Below are positions 25,315 through 33,139 of a DNA stretch of 49,501 nt, piece after piece. A program made the position numbers and the translations under genes. Position 1 is the stretch's first letter. The number at the start of each line of letters is the position of its first letter. This DNA is from Candidatus Omnitrophota bacterium. GTDB lineage: Bacteria > Omnitrophota > Omnitrophia > Omnitrophales > Aquincolibacteriaceae. Under the pieces are notes generated by a model. The model saw only the letters and a program-made list of their open reading frames with translations, did no database searches and was not told the DNA's origin. Location of the stretch: positions 1-49,501 of the forward strand of contig JACPXL010000039.1 of assembly GCA_016196555.1 (NCBI GenBank), in the 5' to 3' direction.

Positions 25315-25823
25315 TCATTTTGGGGATTGATCCGGGCACTCAGCGAACGGGGGCCGGATTGATCAAAAAAAATGGCAGCAATTACGAAATGGTCCATGTT
25401 GAAACGATTCGCATGAAACCAACCCTTCCCCTAGCTCAAAAACTTTTACAAATTTACAAATCGCTCGTTGAAATAATCCGCCGTTTTCATCCTGATGTTC
25501 TTGCCCTTGAAAATGTTTTTTTCGGCAAAGACGTTCAAGCCATGGTAAAAATCGGCGAAGCCCGCGCCTGTGCTATGCTGGCGGCGGCTGAAATGGGGAT
25601 TGAAGTCGTCGAATATCCGCCGGCCCGCATCAAACAATCCATCACGGGCAATGGCCAGGCCACCAAAGAACAAATGCAGCTTATGGTCGGCCGTCTTCTC
25701 AATCTCAAGGATTTGCCGCCTAGTGATGAGGCCGATGCCTTGGCGGTTGCGCTTTGCCATGCTCATACTAACAGTGTCATCCTGAGCGTAGCGAACCCTT
25801 GCGCCATAGGCGCAAGGATTTAA
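25311..25823 (+). CDS. ruvC: Holliday junction resolvase RuvC, C-terminus altered by a repeat
   Basis: RuvC cuts Holliday junctions released by RuvAB. The acidic active site is seen as D7 in [11 protein letters not shown], the glutamate in [11 protein letters not shown] and the aspartates in [34 protein letters not shown] is the conserved helix block. At 170 residues it has the usual length, but the last 17 or so residues ([16 protein letters not shown]) are encoded by an inserted repeat starting near 25774 and are not homologous to RuvC. The core probably still functions, as catalytic residues end before this point. It overlaps yebC and precedes ruvA by 71 bases of repeat. Confidence 0.92.
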   Translation: MIILGIDPGTQRTGAGLIKKNGSNYEMVHVETIRMKPTLPLAQKLLQIYKSLVEIIRRFHPDVLALENVFFGKDVQAMVKIGEARACAMLAAAEMGIEVVEYPPARIKQSITGNGQATKEQMQLMVGRLLNLKDLPPSDEADALAVALCHAHTNSVILSVANPCAIGARI

Positions 25824-25876
25824 TAGGATTCAATTTACCGTCCCTTGGCCAAAGGCCAAGGGACGAAGGATCTCGT
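25774..25876. repeat. Composite palindromic repeat between ruvC and ruvA
   Basis: It begins GTCATCCTGAGCGTAGCGAA, a common dispersed-repeat motif. It contains hairpin CCTTGCGCC/GGCGCAAGG (25797-25817, loop ATA) and a 12-bp perfect hairpin CGTCCCTTGGCC/GGCCAAGGGACG (25839-25865, loop AAA). It ends CGAAGGATCTCG. The first 50 bases are read as the RuvC C-terminus. The ruvA ribosome binding site (AGAAGGAG) lies just after it. Confidence 0.7.
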
Positions 25877-25894
25877 TTAGAAGGAGTTTGATCT

Positions 25895-26470
25895 ATGTAT
25901 CATTTCCTCTCCGGCCGTTTGGTTGAAAAAATGCCGCTTGCAGCCATTATCGAAGTAAGCGGTGTCGGCTATTATGTCCACACACCGCTTTCTACGCATG
26001 CGGCAATTTTAACTCATTTTGTGGTGAGAGAAGACGCCCAGGCCCTTTATGGGTTTTTAACCGAAGAGGAACGGGACCTTTTCAAAATGCTTCTTTCGGT
26101 TTCCGGGATCGGCCCTAAAATGGCGATGACGGTTCTTTCCGGGCTGACGATTTCCGAACTCAAGCGTGCTATTGTCGACGGCGCTCTTCACACGCTTAGC
26201 AGTGTTCCGGGCATCGGCCGCAAAACTGCCGAACGGATGATTGTCGAGCTTCGCGAAAAAGTGGTTTTGGATGACAGGCGCTCCGATGCGCCGGTTTCAA
26301 ATGCTTTAAAAGAACAGGACATTTTATTTCAAGATTCTCTTCAGGCTTTAATTCAGCTGGGTTACCGCAAACAAAACGCAAAAGAAGCGATTCAAAAGGC
26401 CTTGAAAAGCCGCAAAGCTGAAGATCTTTCGGCCGAAACTTTGGTCCGTGAATCGCTTAAATATGTTTAG
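25895..26470 (+). CDS. ruvA: Holliday junction branch migration protein RuvA
   Basis: RuvA binds the four-way DNA junction as a tetramer and loads RuvB. The 191-residue protein has the OB fold at the N-terminus ([19 protein letters not shown]), two helix-hairpin-helix motifs ([15 protein letters not shown] and [16 protein letters not shown]) and the small C-terminal domain that contacts RuvB ([16 protein letters not shown]). A strong AGAAGGAG site sits before the ATG. It is followed by ruvB after 8 bases. Confidence 0.96.
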   Translation: MYHFLSGRLVEKMPLAAIIEVSGVGYYVHTPLSTHAAILTHFVVREDAQALYGFLTEEERDLFKMLLSVSGIGPKMAMTVLSGLTISELKRAIVDGALHTLSSVPGIGRKTAERMIVELREKVVLDDRRSDAPVSNALKEQDILFQDSLQALIQLGYRKQNAKEAIQKALKSRKAEDLSAETLVRESLKYV

Positions 26471-26478
26471 GATTTAAA

Positions 26479-27504
26479 ATGCCTCAAGACCGTTTGCTTA
26501 ACGCTAATTCGCGCCCTGAAGATGACGAAATCGATTCAACCCTTCGTCCTTGTTCGCTGAATGAATTTATCGGGCAGAATAAATTACGCGAAAATTTGAA
26601 AATTTTTATTGAAGCGGCCAAGCAGCGCAAAGAGCCGCTCGACCATGTCCTGGTGTTTGGACCGCCGGGGCTGGGAAAAACAACGCTGGCCCATATTATG
26701 GCCCGGGAAATGGGAAGCAATATCCGGGCAACTTCCGGTCCGGTTTTGGAACGGCCCGGCGATTTGGCAGGAGTGCTCACCAATCTCGAAGCCGGCGATG
26801 TGCTTTTCATCGATGAAATCCACCGCATCTCTCACATGGTGGAGGAATACCTTTATCCGGCGATGGAAGATTTTTCCATTGATATCATGATTGATAAGGG
26901 CCCCAACGCGCGTTCAGTTAAAATCAATGTGCCGCCTTTTACCTTGGTGGGCGCAACGACCCGCAGCGGCCTTTTGACGGCGCCTTTGCGTTCCCGGTTC
27001 GGAATTGTTGAACGGCTGAATTATTATGAAGACGAAGATCTCGGGCTGATTCTCCGCCGCTCAAGCCGCATCATGAAAATCGAAATCGACAAAGACGGTG
27101 AAACCGAAATTGCGCGCCGTTCCCGCGGAACACCGCGTGTGGCCAATCGTTTACTTCGCCGCGTGCGTGATTTTGCCCAGGTGAAAGGATTTTCTAAAAT
27201 TAATTCTGCCGTGGCTGGAGAAGCCCTTCAAATGCTCGATGTGGATTGCGAAGGGCTCGATCCGATGGATAAACGTATTCTTCAATATATTCTCAATGAA
27301 TGTGAAGGCGGACCGATCGGTGTCAACAGCCTTGCGGTGGGAGTGGGTGAAGATGCCGAAACCATCGAAGAAATTTACGAACCGTATTTAATTCAACGCG
27401 GCTTTTTAAAAAGAACGTCTTCGGGACGGATGCTGACGCGGCGTTCATACGAGCATTTCAATCGGGTTCCTCCCGCCCGGTCCAATTCCGGCGAACTTTT
27501 TTGA
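26479..27504 (+). CDS. ruvB: Holliday junction DNA helicase RuvB
   Basis: A AAA+ motor that drives branch migration with RuvA. The 341-residue protein has Walker [10 protein letters not shown] near residue 61, Walker [10 protein letters not shown], sensor 1 VGATTRSG, the arginine finger in [11 protein letters not shown] and the C-terminal winged helix ([22 protein letters not shown], then [17 protein letters not shown]). It completes a contiguous ruvC-ruvA-ruvB set. Confidence 0.97.
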   Translation: MPQDRLLNANSRPEDDEIDSTLRPCSLNEFIGQNKLRENLKIFIEAAKQRKEPLDHVLVFGPPGLGKTTLAHIMAREMGSNIRATSGPVLERPGDLAGVLTNLEAGDVLFIDEIHRISHMVEEYLYPAMEDFSIDIMIDKGPNARSVKINVPPFTLVGATTRSGLLTAPLRSRFGIVERLNYYEDEDLGLILRRSSRIMKIEIDKDGETEIARRSRGTPRVANRLLRRVRDFAQVKGFSKINSAVAGEALQMLDVDCEGLDPMDKRILQYILNECEGGPIGVNSLAVGVGEDAETIEEIYEPYLIQRGFLKRTSSGRMLTRRSYEHFNRVPPARSNSGELF

Positions 27505-27538
27505 TTGGGAAAAAATAACAACGGTCGAAACATAAAGT

Positions 27539-28351
27539 ATGGAAATTTTTCACTCGATCATAAAGCCCCTCGTTGAAATTGGTTTTATCTGGGCGCTTCT
27601 TTATTCTCTGATCCGCTTTTTCGAGGGCACTCGCGCCATGCAGGTTTTGATGGGCATGGTCATTCTCGCCGTCATTTTCAATATCGCAAAATTTTTCGAA
27701 CTCAATTCCATCAACTGGGTGCTGACCAAGCTCTTCGCGGTTGGAGTGGTCGCCTTTCTGATTATTTTTCAGCCGGAACTCCGGCGTGCCCTGGCGCGTA
27801 TCGGCCAGAACACTTTCCTCGGCGGATTTCTTAAAAAAGGCGGCACCATGGATGAGCTGGTGCAGGCCTGTGAACATTTATCCCGCCAGAGAATCGGCGC
27901 GATTGTGGCCATTGAACGCGACGTGGGTTTAAAAAATTATATCGAAAGCGGAATGATTCTCGATGCCAAAGTCAGCACGGAACTTTTAATCACTCTTTTT
28001 AGTCCTAATACGCCGACCCATGATGGGGGCGTGATTATTTCGGGCGAAAGAATTGCTGCCTGCGGGTCTCTTTTTCCCCTCAGCCAGAAAACCGATCTGG
28101 CGCGTTCACTCGGCACCCGGCACCGCGCGGCCCTCGGTCTTACCGAAGAAACCGATGCGGTTTGTGTCGTCGTTTCTGAAGAAACCGGAAATATTTCTGT
28201 GGCGGTTTATGGAAAACTTACCGGCGCTCTGGACCGGGAAGGGCTCAGCCGGGTTTTAATGAGTCTTTTTAAAGCCGGTGAAAATAAACAAACCATCAAA
28301 GAATTTCTCGAGAAAAACTGGAAAATCTTCCGGGAGAAAAGTCATACATGA
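27539..28351 (+). CDS. cdaA: Diadenylate cyclase CdaA (c-di-AMP synthase)
   Basis: CdaA condenses two ATP into cyclic di-AMP, a regulator of potassium, osmotic balance and the cell wall. Three N-terminal membrane helices (about 10-28, 35-55, 62-80) precede the DAC domain. Its catalytic motifs read THDGGVII (161-168) and GTRHRAALG (192-200). The usual motif is DGA, so the third residue is glycine instead of alanine, a conservative change. At 270 residues, length is normal. The ybbR-type gene follows with a 4-base overlap, the classic cdaA-cdaR pair. A c-di-AMP target such as MscS-like or ion transport proteins may exist nearby. Confidence 0.92.
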   Translation: MEIFHSIIKPLVEIGFIWALLYSLIRFFEGTRAMQVLMGMVILAVIFNIAKFFELNSINWVLTKLFAVGVVAFLIIFQPELRRALARIGQNTFLGGFLKKGGTMDELVQACEHLSRQRIGAIVAIERDVGLKNYIESGMILDAKVSTELLITLFSPNTPTHDGGVIISGERIAACGSLFPLSQKTDLARSLGTRHRAALGLTEETDAVCVVVSEETGNISVAVYGKLTGALDREGLSRVLMSLFKAGENKQTIKEFLEKNWKIFREKSHT

Positions 28352-29274
28352 TTCAATGGTTTGTTAAAGATTCCGGTATTAAGCTGATATCATTCCTTCT
28401 GGCCATTGGTCTTTGGTATTACGCCGTTGGGGAAGAAGGAGTCGAAATTACGCGGACCGTACCGCTCAAAATCAAAATTAAAAATCCGCAAATGAGCGTT
28501 CTTTCAGTTTCTTCTCCTACCGTGGATGTGACCCTTCAGGCGCCGCGCGCCCTTTTAAATGAAATGACTTCCAATGAAATTTATGCTGAGCATGAAATCC
28601 GGGATGAGGCCAAAACCGCTGGGGATTATTCTTTTCGTTTGGAACCAGGCGAGGTCAAGACGTCTAAAAACGAAATCCGCGTGGTACGAATTCAGCCGCC
28701 CGTGATTGGAGTGAGGCTCGATGAACTGATTGTGCAGAAGCTCGAAATTAAACCGAATTTTGTCGGAGAGCCCGCGGTCGGTTATCAAGTCATGACTAAT
28801 GAAATTCAGCTTAATCCCAACGCCATTTTGCTTCAGGGGCCCAAGGGCGAGCTTGAAAAACTGAGTTTCGTGAAAACGGAAAACATGCATTTGGTTGGGC
28901 GCATCCGTTCTTTCCGGATCACGGCGGGCTTGGAACTGCCGGAAAATGTGAAGCCGTTAAGCGAAGCGCTGGTGGACGCTTATATTCCCATCAAAGAAGA
29001 ATCCGCCGAAAAGAATTTTGAAAATATTCCGGTTCTCATTCTTAAACCGCTTCAAAAAGGTTTGCAGGTCGAAATTGTTCCGCCGGCGGTTTCTTTTACT
29101 TTGCGGGGGTCCCGAAGCCAATTGGATAAATTGTCTTCCGAACAGGTCCAGGCCTATGTCGACCTCACGGCGCTGGAAAGCGGAACTCATGATGTCCCTT
29201 TAAAAATGCTTCTTCCTCCCGATGTTGGTTTGAAAGATGAGCCGCTGATCGTAAAAGTCACGCTTAAAAAATAA
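28348..29274 (+). CDS. ybbR: YbbR-domain protein (CdaR-like regulator of CdaA)
   Basis: A 308-residue membrane-anchored protein. One helix near the N-terminus (IKLISFLLAIGLWYYAVGEEG) is followed by about three YbbR repeats outside the membrane, for example TVPLKIKIKNP, LEIKPNFVGEPAVGYQV and VPPAVSFTLRGSRSQLDKL. In Firmicutes, CdaR binds CdaA and adjusts c-di-AMP synthesis; the same role is inferred here from the overlap with cdaA. The repeat sequences are divergent, as is normal for the family. Confidence 0.87.
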   Translation: MIQWFVKDSGIKLISFLLAIGLWYYAVGEEGVEITRTVPLKIKIKNPQMSVLSVSSPTVDVTLQAPRALLNEMTSNEIYAEHEIRDEAKTAGDYSFRLEPGEVKTSKNEIRVVRIQPPVIGVRLDELIVQKLEIKPNFVGEPAVGYQVMTNEIQLNPNAILLQGPKGELEKLSFVKTENMHLVGRIRSFRITAGLELPENVKPLSEALVDAYIPIKEESAEKNFENIPVLILKPLQKGLQVEIVPPAVSFTLRGSRSQLDKLSSEQVQAYVDLTALESGTHDVPLKMLLPPDVGLKDEPLIVKVTLKK

Positions 29275-29282
29275 TTTCTCCC

Positions 29283-30002
29283 ATGCCTAAACTCGGTGTG
29301 AATATTGATCATGTTGCGACTTTGCGCCAAGCCCGCGGCGGCAAAGTGCCTAGTCCCAAACTGGCAGCGTCAGAAGCTCAAAAAGGCGGCGCGGACGGCA
29401 TCACCCTTCATTTGCGCGAAGACCGCCGGCATATTCAGGATTTTGATTTGGGGGAAGTAAGAAAAAGCTGCAGCCTTCCTCTTAATCTCGAAATGGCGCT
29501 TCACCCCGAAATTATCCGCATCGCCTTGAATTTCCGGCCGGAAAAAATCTGCATTGTTCCCGAAAGACGGCAGGAAGTTACCACCGAAGGCGGTCTCGAT
29601 GCGGTAAAAAATGAAAAAATACTTCAGCGTGTTATTCCGCAATTTAAGAAAAAAAAAATCGAGGTCAGCCTTTTTATCGGTCCTTCGCTTAAGCAAATTG
29701 AAATGGCCCGCAAAACCGGCGCCGATGCGATCGAAATTCACACCGGCCATTACGCTAATGTGCACAAGGGGAAACATCCCGCGGAACTTTTGAAAATCGG
29801 CAAGGCCGCGGCTTTTGCCCGTTCCCTAGGGCTTCTTGTGAACGCGGGGCATGGTTTAGATTATGAAAATGTAAGCGCCATTTGCTGCATTCCCGGAATT
29901 CATGAGCTGAATATTGGTCACTCCATTGTAAGCCGTGCGGTTTTTGTGGGGATGCGGGAAGCCGTCCGGGAAATGAAAAATCTGATCCGCACATCCCGAT
30001 GA
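29283..30002 (+). CDS. pdxJ: Pyridoxine 5'-phosphate synthase
   Basis: PdxJ condenses 1-deoxyxylulose 5-phosphate with 3-amino-2-oxopropyl phosphate to make pyridoxine phosphate. The 239-residue protein begins with the signature LGVNIDHVATLRQARGG. Other blocks are GGADGITLHLREDRRHI, LNLEMAL, CIVPERRQEVTTEGGLD and AIEIHTGHYAN, and the C-terminus has NAGHGLDYENV and ELNIGHSIVSRAVFVG. It supplies PLP that IscS requires. It overlaps nnrD by four bases. Confidence 0.97.
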   Translation: MPKLGVNIDHVATLRQARGGKVPSPKLAASEAQKGGADGITLHLREDRRHIQDFDLGEVRKSCSLPLNLEMALHPEIIRIALNFRPEKICIVPERRQEVTTEGGLDAVKNEKILQRVIPQFKKKKIEVSLFIGPSLKQIEMARKTGADAIEIHTGHYANVHKGKHPAELLKIGKAAAFARSLGLLVNAGHGLDYENVSAICCIPGIHELNIGHSIVSRAVFVGMREAVREMKNLIRTSR

Positions 30003-30874
30003 TGTCCCTCGTTAAAGAAATCCGAAAAAAATGGAAACCGCGCAAACTCGCTTCCCATAAAGGAGATTATGGACGGATTTTTATTTTGGCGGGTTCGCGT
30101 GGTTTGGCGGGGGCAGCGCATCTTGCTGGAATGGGCGCCCTTCGCGCCGGAGCCGGACTTGTGACGGTTGGAGTTCCCGGAAAAATCTATTCTCTCGTTG
30201 CCCGGCGCGAAGCCGAACTGATGGTTCGCCCCTTTCCTTCGACGGCAAAAGGATCTTTAGCGCAAAGAGGGCTCAAAGAAATCCTTCATTTTTCAAAATC
30301 ACAAGATGTGCTGGCCCTCGGCCCCGGTCTTTCCACTTTTTTTGAAACGCAGAAAGTCATACGCGATATTGTTGCCAAAACAAAAAATCCGCTGGTGGTG
30401 GATGCCGACGGCCTGAATGCTTTTCGCGGGCATTTATCGCAAATGCGCTACGTGGCAAATCGCGCCGTGTTTACGCCCCACCCGGGAGAATTCCTTCGTC
30501 TTTTTGGAGGGCAAAAATTGGGTCCAAGTGAAGGGGAAAGAAAAAAGAGGGCCAAGGAAATCGCGATGCGTTTTAAGATTGTCCTTGTTTTGAAAGGATT
30601 TCATACCGTGATTGCCGATCCTTCCGGAAGGATGACGGTGAATCCCACAGGGAATCCAGGCATGGCAACGGGCGGAACCGGGGATATTTTAACCGGAATC
30701 ATTGCTGCTTTCATCGGACAGGGACTTTCGCTTTATGACAGTGCCCGTTTTGGGGTTTTTTTTCATGGTTTGGCGGGAGATTTGGCCGCTAAAAAAATCG
30801 GCCAGACCAGCCTTATTGCCGGGGATATTTTGAACTACCTCCCACCTGCTTTCCGTCAAATACTTCAACCTTAA
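29999..30874 (+). CDS. nnrD: ADP/ATP-dependent NAD(P)H-hydrate dehydratase (C-terminal YjeF domain)
   Basis: This enzyme repairs hydrated NADH and NADPH. The 291-residue protein contains only the ribokinase-like dehydratase domain: KGDYGRIFILAGSRGLAGAAHLAG, VDADGLNA, TPHPGEFLRL and the nucleotide site NPTGNPGMATGGTGDILTG. The N-terminal epimerase domain (YjeF_N) found fused in E. coli NnrD is absent and not encoded nearby. The gene ends the run that begins at ftsH; a hairpin (30870-30898) spans its stop codon. Confidence 0.93.
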   Translation: MMSLVKEIRKKWKPRKLASHKGDYGRIFILAGSRGLAGAAHLAGMGALRAGAGLVTVGVPGKIYSLVARREAELMVRPFPSTAKGSLAQRGLKEILHFSKSQDVLALGPGLSTFFETQKVIRDIVAKTKNPLVVDADGLNAFRGHLSQMRYVANRAVFTPHPGEFLRLFGGQKLGPSEGERKKRAKEIAMRFKIVLVLKGFHTVIADPSGRMTVNPTGNPGMATGGTGDILTGIIAAFIGQGLSLYDSARFGVFFHGLAGDLAAKKIGQTSLIAGDILNYLPPAFRQILQP

Positions 30875-30898
30875 CTTATTGCTGTATAACAAGTTAAG
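30870..30898. terminator. Inverted repeat over the nnrD stop, possible terminator
   Basis: CTTAACTT (30870-30877) and AAGTTAAG (30891-30898) pair across 13 bases. The stem is AT-rich and not followed by a T tract, so it might equally be a protein-binding site for the genes downstream. Confidence 0.3.
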
Positions 30899-30992
30899 AG
30901 TATAAACCCTCAAAATCCTAAGAAATCAGCTATACTTTAACCATCGGACTGCCCTATAGGAAAATAGGATTCTGATCAAAGGAGAAAAACCG

Positions 30993-31244
30993 GTGAAGCT
31001 AAGACTGTTTTTAGTCGGAATCATTGTTTTTGTGGCTGTGGTATTGGTATCCATTACCGGCCAGATAGTTCCTCTTCTTCTAGTGCTAAAATCGTTTTTC
31101 TTCTTTCTGCTGCAGTTTATTGCCGGACTTTTTGCGATTTGGGTTCTTGGCCAGGGCGGTCTTTACTTCTGGATGAAGTTTGAAACCAAGCGCAAAATGC
31201 GGCGCCGGCAAATAAGGTTGAGAAATAGTTTCGATAAAATTTAA
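30993..31244 (+). CDS. Small two-helix membrane protein (83 aa)
   Basis: I do not recognise a family. The gene starts at GTG with GGAG eight bases upstream. The product has two hydrophobic helices, about residues 4-35 and 36-58 (FFFFLLQFIAGLFAIWVLG), and a strongly basic tail, KFETKRKMRRRQIRLR, predicted to stay in the cytoplasm. A short -10-like TATACT stands at 30931-30936 but no matching -35 is present. It stands alone between nnrD and a tiny lipoprotein gene, both next to mscS. Confidence 0.6.
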   Translation: MKLRLFLVGIIVFVAVVLVSITGQIVPLLLVLKSFFFFLLQFIAGLFAIWVLGQGGLYFWMKFETKRKMRRRQIRLRNSFDKI

Positions 31245-31330
31245 TTCTCCTCGAAACCACTCCTGAAGTTTTCCTTGCACGCCCCAGTTATCCCCGGTAG
31301 CATATTATCAGTTAACCTGAGAGGTATTTC

Positions 31331-31474
31331 ATGCGATTGAAGCAGATTTATGGACCGGTGATAGGCATTTTTATTCTCACATTGGTTTTTTCAGGCTGCG
31401 GCGAAACCATCCGAGGTGTAGGACGGGATATTTCGCGCATTGGCCGGGGCGTTAAGACTATTTTTGTGGAGTAA
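31331..31474 (+). CDS. Entericidin-like small lipoprotein (47 aa)
   Basis: A short gene with GAGAGG seven bases before the ATG. The signal segment ends in a good lipobox, LVFSGC, with lipidated Cys23. The mature part, GETIRGVGRDISRIGRGVKTIF, closely resembles entericidin A/B (C-x-T-x-RG-x-G-x-DI). Entericidins are small stress-induced membrane lipoproteins, a toxin/antidote pair in E. coli; only one gene is seen here. It lies 20 bases before mscS, suggesting shared response to osmotic or envelope stress. Assignment rests on the short motif. Confidence 0.65.
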   Translation: MRLKQIYGPVIGIFILTLVFSGCGETIRGVGRDISRIGRGVKTIFVE

Positions 31475-31494
31475 TTGAAAGAGAGGGTGAATCT

Positions 31495-32571
31495 ATGCTT
31501 GAACAATTTCCTTTTTTAAACATTGTGATTTTTGGAAATTCCTTAGCAACCTATTGCCTTTCCGTCATCATTTTTATAGGTGGGCTGTTAGTTCTTTTCC
31601 TGGTTAAAAGTCTTGTCATCGGAAGACTGAGGGTTTTTGTCGAAAAGACCCAGGGCAAAAGAGATGATTTTCTTTTGTCTCTATTTGAAAAGATGGTCAT
31701 GCCCATTCTTCCTGTTGCTGCCTTTTATTTTGCGGTCCAGCAGCTTACCCTGAATCCTGTCGTAGACCGTTTAGTCACCGCTTTAGCGGTGATTATTCTG
31801 GTCATGCAGGTGACCCGCCTTTTCCTTTACAGCACCATATTTTTCCTGGAAGAATTTTGGATGAAGCGGGGGAATGTGCCCGGCACCATTCCCATGTCGA
31901 AGAGTATTTTGACTATTTTAAAAGTTTCAGTTTGGGGAATGGCGCTTGTTTTTACTCTGGATAATCTCGGATTTAACGTCGCGGCCGTGGTGGCGGGACT
32001 CGGCATTGGAGGCATCGCAGTTGCGCTGGCGGCGCAGACTATTCTTGGCGATTTATTCAATTATTTTGTCATTTTCTTTGACCGTCCGTTTGAGGAAGGG
32101 GATTTTATTATTTCAGGAGATTTTATGGGAGCAATTGAACATATCGGCCTTAAGTCGACCCGGCTCCGTTCCCTGAACGGCGAGCAAATTATTATTTCCA
32201 ATACCGATCTTACTGCAAGCCGTGTCCGCAATTACAAACACATGGCGGAACGCCGCGTTGTTTTCAAATTGCGGGTACCTTTCCAAACGCCCAATGATCA
32301 GCTCAAAAAAATACCTCCGGCGGTACGCGAAATCATTGAAAAAATACCTAATACACGGTTTGATCGGGCCCATTTTGCGTCCTTTGGGGAATCCAGCCTG
32401 GATTTTGAGGTGGTTTATATTGTCAAAAGCCCTGACTACAATAAGTACATGGATATTCAGCAGACCATTAATCTTGCCGTTAAAGAGTTCTTCGAAAAAG
32501 ATGGGATCGAATTGGCTTATCCGACTGAAACTCTGTATGAAGGCAGCACGTCCACGAGAGTAAGAGGATAA
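31495..32571 (+). CDS. Small-conductance mechanosensitive channel (MscS family)
   Basis: A 358-residue channel that opens under membrane tension to release solutes. Membrane helices occupy about 15-40, 60-85, 92-115 and 140-160. The pore helix with alternating small residues is GFNVAAVVAGLGIGGIAVAL at about 157-176. The following QTILGDLFNYFVIFFDRPFEEGD and ISNTDL segments are family hallmarks of the beta domain. AGAGAGTG site AGAGAGGG precedes the ATG. It has one more helix than E. coli MscS. Position behind the entericidin-like gene suggests an osmotic function. c-di-AMP control is only a possibility. Confidence 0.92.
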   Translation: MLEQFPFLNIVIFGNSLATYCLSVIIFIGGLLVLFLVKSLVIGRLRVFVEKTQGKRDDFLLSLFEKMVMPILPVAAFYFAVQQLTLNPVVDRLVTALAVIILVMQVTRLFLYSTIFFLEEFWMKRGNVPGTIPMSKSILTILKVSVWGMALVFTLDNLGFNVAAVVAGLGIGGIAVALAAQTILGDLFNYFVIFFDRPFEEGDFIISGDFMGAIEHIGLKSTRLRSLNGEQIIISNTDLTASRVRNYKHMAERRVVFKLRVPFQTPNDQLKKIPPAVREIIEKIPNTRFDRAHFASFGESSLDFEVVYIVKSPDYNKYMDIQQTINLAVKEFFEKDGIELAYPTETLYEGSTSTRVRG

Positions 32572-32578
32572 ACGAGGA

Positions 32579-33109
32579 ATGGATATTTACGAACATTGGG
32601 AAAAGGCGCTGAAGAAGACTGAAATCGTGCGTCCGCGCGTCTTGCCGCTGATGACTTATGCGGCAACAAATCTTCCCTATATTTTTCTAGCGGAATCCTC
32701 CGTCAATCTCGGCGACACGGTGGTGCGCAAAGGGGAAGTGGTCGTCGACAAACCCTCCATTATCCTGCCTTCGCATCTTCCCCAGTTTGAAGGTTTCGAG
32801 GAAAAGGAAAAAGTCCCCATTAATTTTGACCAGTTGACAAATTTCCTTCTTGTCCGCGGCGTACGTTTTCCTTCCCTGAAATATAATCATCAAAATCATT
32901 CGATTGACATCCGGGAAGGAAAACTGGAAGATGCCATTGAGGTTTACCGGCGTCTTCTTGAAAAAGAGGAGAATATTTCGACCGGTCTGATTATCGGGCC
33001 GGAAGATTTGTGGCAATTTTCTCTTCTTGTTTTCATCGGCAGTCAAATGATCAAATCAGCCGACGGTGATATTCGGAAATTCCTGGATGATTTTAAAAAG
33101 AACTCATAA
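32579..33109 (+). CDS. Conserved hypothetical protein (176 aa)
   Basis: I know no function. The protein is soluble, with no signal or membrane segment. Blocks that look conserved are KTEIVRPRVLPLMTYAAT, LPYIFLAESSVNLGDTVVRKGEV and IILPSHLPQFEGFE, and the second half has an alpha-helical pattern (REGKLEDAIEVYRRLLEKEE). I have a weak memory of similar proteins in Omnitrophota-like genomes, which I cannot check. It starts seven bases after mscS and lies 30 bases before a GH57 glycosidase; a link to alpha-glucan metabolism is possible from position only. Confidence 0.6.
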   Translation: MDIYEHWEKALKKTEIVRPRVLPLMTYAATNLPYIFLAESSVNLGDTVVRKGEVVVDKPSIILPSHLPQFEGFEEKEKVPINFDQLTNFLLVRGVRFPSLKYNHQNHSIDIREGKLEDAIEVYRRLLEKEENISTGLIIGPEDLWQFSLLVFIGSQMIKSADGDIRKFLDDFKKNS

Positions 33110-33139
33110 CGCAACCCCGTCCGGTTTTATAGGATAATC

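Noticed and set aside
31275-31308. TTGCAC...TATTAT promoter of the entericidin-like gene
   Set aside because: The 22-base spacing is outside the workable range.
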